Below, piece by piece: positions 1 to 11,200 of a stretch of DNA of 64,000 nt. This DNA comes from Protonemura montana (taxonomy: Eukaryota > Arthropoda > Insecta > Plecoptera > Nemouridae), in the NCBI GenBank assembly GCA_947568835.1, contig OX387603.1:28854651-28918650 (forward strand), given 5' to 3'. How positions within the stretch are numbered: position 1 is the stretch's first letter; each line of letters starts with the position of its first letter. Below the pieces are notes generated by a model. The model made no database searches. It was not told where the DNA came from and saw nothing but the letters and a program-made list of their open reading frames with translations. Made by a program: the position numbers and the translations under genes.

Positions 1-1464
1 GACCACAATCTAAACAATACAAAACACAGAGATAACAGATGCTGCACATGGTTGATACCAGACCCTTGTGATGGCACATCATGTGAGACCACAATCTAAA
101 CAATACAAAACACAGAGATAACAGATGCCGCACATGGTTGATACCAGACCCTTGTGATGGCACATCATGTGAGACCACAATCTAAACAATACAAAACACA
201 GAGATAACAGATGCTGCACATGGTTGATACCAGACCCTTGTGAAGGCACATCATGTGAGACCACAATCTAAACAATACAAAACACAGAGATAACATATGC
301 TGCACATGGTTGATACCAGACCCTTGTGATGGCACATCATGTGAGACCACAATCTAAACAATACAAAACACAGAGATAACAGATGCTGCACATGGTTGAT
401 ACCAGACCCTTGTGATGGCACATCATGTGAGACCACAATCTAAACAATACAAAACACAGAGATAACAGATGCTGCACATGGTTGATACCAGACCCTTGTG
501 ATGGCACATCATGTGATACCACAATCTAAACAATACAAAACACAGAGATAACAGATGCTGCACATGGTTGATACCAGACCCTTGTGATGGCACATCATGT
601 GAGACCACAATCTAAACAATACAAAACACAGAGATAACAGATGCTGCACATGGTTGATACCAGACCCTTGTGATGGCACATCATGTGAGACCACAATCTA
701 AACAATACAAAACACAGAGATAACAGATGCTGCACATGGTTGATACCAGACCCTTGTGATGGCACATCATGTGAGACCACAATCTAAACAATACAAAACA
801 CAGAGATAACAGATGCTGCACATGGTTGATACCAGACCCTTGTGAAGGCACATCATGTGAGACCACAATCTAAACAATACAAAACACAGAGATAACAGAT
901 GCTGCACATGGTTGATACCAGACCCTTGTGATGGCACATCATGTGAGACCACAATCTAAACAATACAAAACACAGAGATAACAGATGCTGCACATGGTTG
1001 ATACCAGACCCTTGTGATGGCACATCATGTGAGACCACAATCTAAACAATACAAAACACAGAGATAACAGATGCTGCACATGGTTGATACCAGACCCTTG
1101 TGATGGCACATCATGTGAGACCATAATCTAAACAATACAAAACACAGAGATAACAGATGCTGCACATGGTTGATACCAGACCCTTGTGATGGCACATCAT
1201 GTGAGACCACAATCTAAACAATACAAAACACAGAGATAACAGATGCTGCACATGGTTGATATCAGACCCTTGTGATGGCACATCATGTGAGACCATAATC
1301 TAAACAATACAAAACACAGAGATAACAGATGCTGCACATGGTTGATACCAGACCCTTGTGATGGCACATCATGTGAGACCACAATCTAAACAATACAAAA
1401 CACAGAGATAACAGATGCTGCACATGGTTGATACCAGACCCTTGTGATGGCACATCATGTGAGA
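1..1464. repeat. 86-bp tandem array, 17 copies
   Basis: Nearly identical 86-bp units (seed gaccacaatctaaacaat) with a few single-base variants, cut by the left edge. Read on the minus strand each unit holds a pyrimidine-rich stretch ending gtattgtttag, followed by codons for LWSHMMCHH. This fits a 3' splice site plus the second half of zinc finger 20 of the neighbouring gene. The short open frames in it overlap head to tail and are not genes. Confidence 0.97.
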
Positions 1465-2009
1465 GCTCATCTGAAAGCTAATTAAATTCTCCACTTGAAT
1501 ATATAATAATATGTACCACTTGGTTGACAGCTAATTTATCTTGATTTTCTAAGTCTGCATTTTCAAAAAATGCTACTGGAAAAAACCCTCCCCTTTAATT
1601 TACCTTAAAAATTTATTAAAGTTGACAACATATGAATTAATATTTGTGCTAAAATTCAGAGTTAGCCCTCCACAGCTTTTCAAGAAAAAATATATCTTGT
1701 GAAATTTTTTTTTTCTGGTAGTTCTAGAGCATAGATCTTATACCCACAATGTGTAAAATTGTGCTTTTAGCTCAGGCTTTTATCAACATGGTGAGGAAAG
1801 CTCATTTTAAATTTAATTGTGTTTGTTCCACTTTTTAATTCACGTTTATTTTTGAAAGCACACTTTCATCAAGTGGCATAATAAAACTAGAAATGTGTGC
1901 AGAAGTCTAGCTGCAGAAGTGCTAAGGTAACATCAAGTAGACATGAGTCTTATAACAAAACATACAGCCGTGTTATTATTTGTGTTGCCGGTGCCGCCCC
2001 CCGACTCAC
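1465..2009. other. AT-rich intron sequence of the ZAD gene
   Basis: Unique AT-rich DNA between exon 16 and the 86-bp array. A fragment of the foldback family (tcaagtagacatgagtct) is seen near 1932-1950. No exon seen. Confidence 0.6.
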
Positions 2010-2299
2010 CTGGCAGGTACGGCGCAGACCTCCCCGCAGGTCTCGCAGTAGAGAGCGTTGTCCATAGCAACGTGCTGCGCAACATGCGTTGCAAGATCAG
2101 CTGATGTACGCACGAAGACTGTGCAGGTATCGCAACGTAGTTCAACATGTTCTGCTTGAACGTGAGCGAGCAACGCAGCACGTGACGGGAATGACTCCAC
2201 GCAAAGCTCGCAGCCTGCCCCGCTCGAGTGCACGGAACGACCCGTTCTCTTCGCACAGAACGCAGAGTGGCGCTTCATTGTCACGGCCTTGCTGAACAC
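2010..2299 (-). CDS. ZAD gene exon 16 (fingers 17-19, start of 20)
   Basis: 96 codons plus 2 bases; acceptor tgttgcag|GTGTTC, donor GCCAG|GTGAGT. Completes finger 17 (VFSKAVTMKRH-SAF-C, a C2HC form), fingers 18 (CELC...HVQAEH) and 19 (CDTC...HVAQH), and opens finger 20 (YCETCGEVC). The remainder of finger 20 must be in an exon further left. Confidence 0.9.
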
Positions 2300-5200
2300 C
2301 TGCAACATTACCTTCCATTTGTTTCTCACATTCAAGACATAATACTGACACTAATCGGGAAGATGCCCCCTGTATTACACAGGGGGCAGGTATTACACAG
2401 GGGGCAGGTATTACCTTGTTGCACAGGGGGCAGGTATAACCTTGTTGCACAGGGGGCAGGTTTTACACAGGGGGCAGGTATAACCTTGTTGCACAGGGGG
2501 TAGGTATTACCTTGTTGCACAGGGGGCAGGTATTACCTTGTTGCACAGGGCGCAGGTATTACCTTGTTGCACAGGGGGCACGTATAACCTTGTTGCACAG
2601 GGGGCAGGTATTACCTTGTTGCACAGGGGGTAGGTATTACCTTGTTGCACAGGGGGCAGGTATTACCTTGTTGCACAGGGGGCAGGTATTACTTGTTGCA
2701 CAGGGGGCAGGTATTACCTTGTTGCACAGGGGGCAGGTATAACCTTGTTGCACAGGGGGCAGGTATAACCTTGTTGCACAGGGGGCAGGTATTACCTTGT
2801 TGCACAGGGGGCAGGTATTACCTTGTTGCACAGGGGGCAGGTATAACACAGGGGGCAGGTATTACCTTGTTGCACAGGGGGCAGGTATAACACAGGGGGC
2901 AGGTATTACCTTGTTGCACAGGGGGCAGGTATGCAGTTGCAGTCGATGGGTCTCGGGATCGGAACACGGATCGTCTGGAAACTCGGCTCGGTATTCGTCG
3001 CGATGCATCTTGCGCAGGTGTACCACCCGCTGCGCAGACGTCGCGCTGACCTGCAGGCAACAACGTATTGCATTGACAACTTGGATTTTCTAGTGAGTAG
3101 AAACAATTGACATCACAATGTTGTAATTGATATGTTTCTGTGAGTTATTATTATGAAGCTAAGACTGGTGTGTACCGGTTAATAACAGAGAATGTACAGG
3201 TGAGTTGCCGTGGGTTACCTTTAGACAGACAGCGCATGTGATGGCTGGGTTACCGCGGTGCTTCTTGTTTACATGTTTCCAGAGATGTGAGTTGCGACCG
3301 TAGAACTTGGTACAAAGATCGCAAGGATGCAGTGCATGTTGGATCCGACGATGTGCGGCCAGAAGCTCTCGGGTCGCGTACGCTGTCTGCGTTGGACACA
3401 GCTCGCACCTGGCAGACAAAACAAACCACAATAGAAACACATCAATAATACATCGTTTATTTTGTTTTAATAGTAATTCTGAAGATTGAATCGTAATGAT
3501 GATCAAGATTAATTTCACAGTTGTTCTGCAGTCAAAGTCAATCTTAACCGGGAAACTTGTTTACTGCTTTAACAAAAATTATTTCAACTGGGTTTTCAAT
3601 GCTAAGTGAAGAACAACTAAATTTCCCAACGTTTCATAACTTGTACCTGTTACTTTATCAAGGGTAAGAGCAGTAATCTTATGTTTTAATTTGTTCGGGA
3701 TTTTATTTCAGAAAATACAAAATACGTTAGTTTTTAAGTTATTGACCCTGATTATTTTATTTAGATGCATTTAGGAAGCTTGAACTTGGTAATTGTTATA
3801 ATTTTATGTGGTTTTTTTGTTATTGGAAAATTGTCAGGACTGCTCTTACCCTTCAAGAAGTAACAGGTACAAGTTACGAAACGTTGGGAAATTTAGTTGT
3901 TCTTTACTTAGCATTGAAAACCAAGTTGAAATAGTTTTTGTTAAAACTAGTGCTAAGTTTACATCAAGTAGACTTGAGTCTAAAAACAATATATGTAGAC
4001 TGCTGTTTCTGTTTTCTCTCCGTACCCATTTACAGGAGAGACCGACATCGAATCAGATTAAAATGTGAGCTTGTCTTACCAGAGAACATCTTCCTTGGAA
4101 GAAAGCAAAGCCTTCTTGATGTTGGGCGTGTTCAGGATGACTGCTTTCTTCACGACCACCTCCTGTACGGACACAAAACATGCCGATGCTGATAGCGTTT
4201 TGTTGATGGGATATAATTACCATTTAGAGAACCAACCTTTGGAGTCAAACACAATCATCCATCAGCTTTAACATTCTCTTCAATGTATAACAATCCCATG
4301 TTGCTGATCTGTCTTTTGCTCATCTAACAAATTATCACAAGCAATCATCACAACCAGGCCCAGGCACAAATAATAGCTTAGTTGACATTAAAACAGAGAA
4401 ATAACACTGGGAGTTACCAAGGTAACGCTACGGATCTTCCATATAATAACGGTACCAGTGTAAAGAGAGAGACAGACAGAATACTGACCTCAGGTAAGGG
4501 CACCGGGCAGTCAACGGCCGGGCGATGGATCTTCTCGTGTCTCGTGCACTTTGATTGGTTGGAATACTGACGAGCACAAACTCGGCAGTGGAAGCTGTTA
4601 GCGTCGAGCGTGTGAACTGTCTGGACGTGGTACACCATACTCTCAGTCTCACCAAACATCTGCAAGCATAGAGTCACCGTAGCAACAATCAACATAACCG
4701 CAGACATTGTACAAGTACCTGTACAAGTACTTGTACAAGTACCTGTACAAGTACCTGTATAAGTACCTGTACAAGTACCTGTACAAGTACCTGTACAAGT
4801 ACCTGTACAAGTACCTGTACAAGTACCTGTACAAGTACCTGTACAAGTACCTGTACAAGTACCTGTACAAGTACCTGTACAAGTACCTGTACAAGTACCT
4901 GTACAAGTACCTGTACAAGTACCTGTACAAGTACCTGTACAAGTACCTGTACAAGTACAAGTACCTGTACAAGTACCTGTACAAGTACCTGTACAGGTAC
5001 TAACACACAGCCTACTACAGCCTAACAGCCTACTAACAGCCTACTACAGGTACTTGTACAGGTACTTGTACAGGTACTTGTACAGGTACTTGTACAGGTA
5101 CTTGTACAGGTACTTGTACAGGTACTTGTACAGGTACTTGTACAGGTACTTGTACAGGTAGAGCACTTGAATTGTATCTTGGTTTGGTTGGACAGTTTTC

Positions 5201-8200
5201 CAGTCCAGCTTCACTTTCATTCAAAGGACTCAAGACACGTCCATTGTTGCATCAACAATCAACATAACCAACCGTACACAAAGTCAATGACCGTACACAA
5301 AGTCAATGACCGTACACAAAGTCAATGACCGTAGACAAAGTCACTGACCGTAGACAAAGTCACTGACCGTACAAGTAGTTTGGGAAAGCAATTAATTTTG
5401 TACTGACCTTGAGACATATACCGCAGACGTGAGCCAGCATATCGGCGTGTACGCCCTGTACGTGCTTCCAGTACTCCACTCGTGAGTTCCACAACTTCCC
5501 ACAGAGCTCGCATGTGTTGGGCAGGTTGCCCTGAAGCCTGTTGGCAAACAAACCAATCAGAACAAGCAGCCAATGTTTGACAAAGCACCGAGCTCCAAGA
5601 GTTGAAAGTTTGCAGCCAACGAAGAGGGAAATAATTAACTTTCAGTCGGGAGAAAGTAAATCGCAGCAAACAGCACCAACAAGATCACTGGGATCGCATC
5701 TATTTTAGATGTTGAGTTGTAAGACTTTGTTGGTTGAAAATCAAGGTTGGTAACACTGGAGGATCACTTGAAACCTCGGTTACTATGGTAACGTACCTAT
5801 GATGTTCACGGTGTTCTGTGCACATGCCCGGTGAAACAAAGATCTTCCCACAAGCCTCGTAGTCGCAGCGGATGGTTGACTCATCTGCGTGGAAACGATT
5901 CACGTGGCGCCAACGCTCGGACTTGGTCGGGTGCGAGCTGCGGCAGAACTCACAGAAGTAGTACGACGAGTACGTAGACGACTCATCCATCTTGTGCGCC
6001 CCCTTCTTGTGCTTCACCAGACAGTCTTCCGAGACAAACGATTTGTTGCATACCTGCCAACCAAACAACATGACACGCTCAGTGAGGTTTCATTTCAGAA
6101 CATGTTTCCCATAGAAATACCATTTTGAAAGAACCCTAAAGAATTTTTTTATTAATATGAACTCTATAACCATCTCAAAAATTGATGCCCAAACGGGGAC
6201 TCGAACCCCGATCTCAAAAAGTGTGTGCTGCACCTGTTATCACTCATTTCAAATAACCTGGATACCAGTCCCTGATATTGAGTTTCCTTTAAATGCTTGT
6301 GTTATTTTAAATATTTGTATCAAAAGTTACCATGGATTTCTTGGTTTTAACCACTTCTTATGGTTGAAAATTTGACATGAAAACATTAAAGATCAGCTGA
6401 CTGGATCCTATGTTCTATCCAGGTTATTTGAGATCAGCTGACTGGATCCTATGCTCTATCCAGGTTATTTGAGATCAGCTGACTGGATCCTATGCTCTAT
6501 CCAGGTTATTTGAGATCAGCTGGCTGGATCCTTTGTTCTATCCAGGTTATTTGAGATCAGCTGGCTGGATCCTATGCTCTATCCAGGTTATTTGAGATCA
6601 GCTGGCTGGATCCTATGCTCTATCCAGGTTATTTGAGATCAGCTGGCTGGATCCTATGCTCTATCCAGGTTATTTGAGATCAGCTGGCAGGATCCTATGC
6701 TCTATCCTGGTTATTTAAGATCAGCTGGCTGGATCCTATGTTCTATCCAGGTTATTTGAGATCAGCTGTCTGGATCCTATGTTCTATCCAGGTTATTTGA
6801 GATGAGCTGGCTGGATGCTCTACTCTATGCAGGTTATTTGAGATGAGCTGGCTGGATGCTATGCTCTATGCAGGTTCTATACCAACCTCGCAAGGGTGTA
6901 GGAAGTCATCTGCAGATGATAATGCAGCTCCCTTGCACATGGCTTGATGCCTCTCTACCCCTGCTGCACTATCAAATGCAGCCTGGCATGAAGGGCAGTA
7001 GAATGTATCGGTGGCTACATCCACCAAGGGTTCAAACGGATTGAATGGTTCAGCGAGCATGTGAGAGCCGTCGAAGTGTTCTGACGTAACGTGCCGCATC
7101 AGCTGTTGTTCTGAGTCGAACGCCTGAAACCCGAGGATGTTTTATTACAGTCATGTTTTGTTATGTAACAATACCAGCAGTTGTTCAACAATAAACCCAA
7201 GCTTGAGCTATTTTCTAGTTCCAATCAACATTATTAATAAAGATCTGCTATAAAACATCAAAGCAAACAATATTGTTTTATGTAAATAGGATGTCAAGAA
7301 GATCGACATTTGCTGCAAGTTGAAGGAGGAGTGAACTTTGTGGTGAATTTGTCAAAGTTAAGCAGAACTTTTTTAATAATAAGTAAGGCATCTCGCCAAA
7401 TCAAGTAAAATCCCAGGATTTTAACAAATTTCTCGACATGTGCACCACATGACGCCATCTCTCTTTCCTTCCTAACAGGCCCTAAGATGTAGTCGCCAAA
7501 GCTGAAGAAACGTCAATTTCTTACGTCTACTTTAGGATCGGAAGTCAATCTCAACAGAGCAAGTTTGTCACTCACTATACATTCACCCACGGCTCTGAAT
7601 CACTTCAACAAAACAATCATCAGTTATATTTTCCACAAAAGTGCAGATAAAAACAGAACTTGACATTTATTGATGAGATATGAGCAGTGAAAACTGGAGA
7701 GGAGCGGCAAGAATTATGAAAACAAAGTGAATGCATTATTACTGGATTGTACCTGTTGGCAAACATTGCAGGTGACATGTTTGTGAACATTGCGTCGATG
7801 TTTTGTCAGAGTCTCAGCGCTCTCGAACGCCTTGAAGCAAAGTGAACACGGATGGTAAGCTTCAGATGCGTCGGCAAACTCCTGCGGCAAGAAGTCGAGG
7901 TCATCGTCCAAATCTGCATCTGCTCGGTGCTCTGAGTTTGCAAGCACCAGCGAGTCAAGGTCAACACCCGACGGCAAGGAGTGGATCCGTAGATGATTAC
8001 ACAGCTTCTTGCGGCTACAGGAACAAAACATAATACACAATTACAAGGCCCATACAGAGAATAGCTTGCCAAGAGGCTAGATATTGTGAATAGGATGCCA
8101 AGAGGCTGGACATTGTGAATAGGGTGCCAAGAGGCTGGATATTGTGAATAGGATGCGAAGAGGCTGGATATTGTGAATAGGGTGGCAAGAGGCTGGATAT

Positions 8201-11200
8201 TGTGAATAGGGTGCCAAGAGGCTGGATATTGTGAATAGGGTGCCAAGAGGCTGGGTATTGTGAATAGGATGCCAAGAGGCTGGATATTGTGAATAGGATG
8301 GCAAGAGGCTGGATATTGTGAATAGGATGCCAAGAGGCTGGATATTGTGAATAGGATGCCAAGAGACTGGATATTGTGAATAGGGTGGCAAGAGGCTGGA
8401 TATTGTGAATAGGATGCCAAGAGACTGGATATTGTGAATAGGATGCCAAGAGACTGGATATTGTGAATAGGGTGGCAAGAGGCTGGATATTGTGAATAGG
8501 GTGGCAAGAGGCTGGATATTGTGAATAGGGTGGCAAGAGGCTGGATATTGTGAATAGGGTGCCAAGAGGCTGGATATTGTGAATAGGATGCCAAGAGACT
8601 GGATATTGTGAATAGGATGCCAAGAGACTGGATATTGTGAATAGGGTGGCAAGAGGCTGGATATTGTGAATAGGGTGGCAAGAGGCTGGATATTGTGAAT
8701 AGGGTGGCAAGAGGCTGGATATTGTTATAAGAGTGAATCAGGGCCCACCTGTTGTCCTGCCTGCCGCAGATCTGACAGGAGTAGCGCTTGTCGAAGCTGT
8801 GTCCGGCGGGAAAGTGTTTGCGCCAATGAGACATGAGAGCCTCGTTGCTTGTGCTAAGTTGGAGGCAGACACCGCACGCCAGCGGAGCTTCCTGCTTGTG
8901 TGAGTAGAGCAGGTGCAGCCACAGCGAGGCTCGGTCGTTGAATGTTCGTGAACACACCTAGGACATGATCGATCGATTGATTGATTTGTGTTGTTTAACA
9001 ACGCACTGTTTTGACAACGGGCCATGCGGCACTGGTCTAATGGCATCAGTCAATGAGAGGATGATGATGAACCTAACCTAGCCTAGAAGGGAGGAGGGGA
9101 AACAACAAAAGCACCAAGGGGACCACCGGCTTAACATCCCTTCCGAAGGACGGTACAACGCGAACAACAGGATTCCTTCACAAATCCATTCTGTCGAGAG
9201 GTTGATAAGCAAGGCGAGTGAAGTTGCTGTACTAACTTTCATCCCTCCAACCTCTCTCCCAAACAGAACTGGTCATGTGTATGATGGCCACCCATCCAAT
9301 ACCTGACCCAGTGCAGTGTTGCTTAACTTTCATCCCTCCAACCTCTCTCCCAAACAGAACTGGTCATGTGTATGATGGTCACCCATCCAATACCTGACCC
9401 AGTGCAGTGTTGCTTAACTTTCATCCCTCCAACCTCTCTCCCAAACAGAACTGGTCATGTGTATGATGGTCACCCATCCAATACCTGAACCAGCGCAGTG
9501 TTGCTCAACTTCGGTGATGTAACGAGAACCGGTGTTTCCAACACGCCAACCGTTTTGGTTAATACTATGATTTATCACTTGCTCCTTACAATTATAACAT
9601 TGTTGAAAAACAGCAAGATAATTAATAAATGATAGACCATCATTAATTTGATGTCAACAAGATTCGAAGAATGGTCCATGAAAGTTTGCAGTGTAAGTAA
9701 AACTGTACCTGGGATCCAACGAGCAAAGAGGTCATAGGAGTTAATGGACCAAGACTGGGTTGTGTTGATGAAATCTTATTTAAATTGCAAACGCTTGCAA
9801 TGCGCGGGGTATTTTATCATTAACACTAAAATCGTCTCAAAAATGTATGCCCAAACAGGGATTTCAACCTCGATCTCCACCTGTCGTGGGTGTTGCTCTT
9901 TGAGCTACTTGTACACTGGCTTTTTGAGACGATTTTAGTGTATTTGATGAGAATGACGGATCTCAATCAAGAATAACGGAGCTCAATTGGTTAGCGCAAC
10001 ACCTGCGACAGGTGGAGATCGGGGTTTGGGTGTCCGTTTGGGTATCAATTTTTGAGACGATTAAAGTGTTAATGATGAAATACTGGGTTGTGTTACCTCG
10101 CAGTAATGGGTCTGCCCTGGATCCTCGTCAAGTTGCTCTTCATCGCGAGCTGCAGGGTTCTGATTGGTTGGGACTGCTGCCGCCTGCATCGTTGGCAGCG
10201 CCAGCTCAGACCCGTGGTTGGCGTTGAAATGCCGCGACAGAGCATTCTTTAGCACAAACGACTTGTCACAGTGCATACATGCAAACGGCTTGGCACCGTC
10301 CACTTCTCCTGGAATTCATACTTTGTTGAGAGCAAAGTCAAGAGACAAAACTTTACAACAACCAAGAAAAGAAGGAAGGTCTCACCACGTGCAAGTTTCC
10401 GTGGCTTGGCGGATTTCCGTCGGCTAGCTCCGCCCTCTTCTTCTGACTGTCCGAGATGGTCTTCAGCATCGGAGGAGCTTGAGTGACGGCGTTTGTCTAC
10501 TGACTTCAGCAGTGATTCTGCACAAAGAAATGAAACCAATTAAGACATGACAGCTTCATGGCATTTGTTGAAACGTTAAGAGAAAACTATCTCATTTCAC
10601 GTCATCTAGACAGTTGTTTCGTGGGAGGTAGGTACGTCCAATATATCTGTGTATTTAGGCAACTGTCATATCCCTTTAGATGGAATGTAGGGTGATTATA
10701 ATGCTTTACCTTTAAGCAGACTCTGGTGAGGTTGCCTCTTAGTTCCGTTGCTTCTTCTGGCTTGCACTACTTTATCTGTTAAGTCAACTACTTTGATCAC
10801 ATCAGCTTCTATCTTGACAAGAGAAACGGCAGGCTTTTGCTTTGATGCCGAAGCTGAAGCAAGTGCTCGAGCTAGCACTTGGCTGGCACTTGGCTTCTTG
10901 CTTACCTGTAACTGCTACAAATCATACAACATAATGTGGACATTCAATGCACAAAGCGCCCACTAGTTTTATTTATGTTATAAAAATCAATGGTGGTTTT
11001 GTTAATTTATTTTTGGTTACACAAACAACATTTTAAAAATGCTATGTGTTGTGCTGATAGATTGTTCAGTGAATTATACAATCTCGTACCTGAGGTTCTA
11101 GTTTTGGCATAGAATCTTGAGCTGCTGAATCTGACAAGACTTCCTGCTTGACTGAAACCTGCTGGTACAAAATGACAATCTTAATTGGCAATCCCACCAA

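Noticed and set aside
1-1464. CRISPR-like regular array
   Set aside because: Direct head-to-tail repeats with no unique spacers, no cas genes, and a eukaryotic intron setting.
8015-8957. 383- and 231-codon minus-strand frames joined to zinc-finger sequence
   Set aside because: Intron read-through of exon 7 into the 29-bp array; the donor at 8748-8749 and the phase into exon 8 explain the real coding part.
9226-9560. Functional 5S rRNA gene cluster
   Set aside because: Only part of 5S is present, with mismatches, linked to a non-5S body found in a second copy at 56.3-57.2 kb; a retroposon is more likely.
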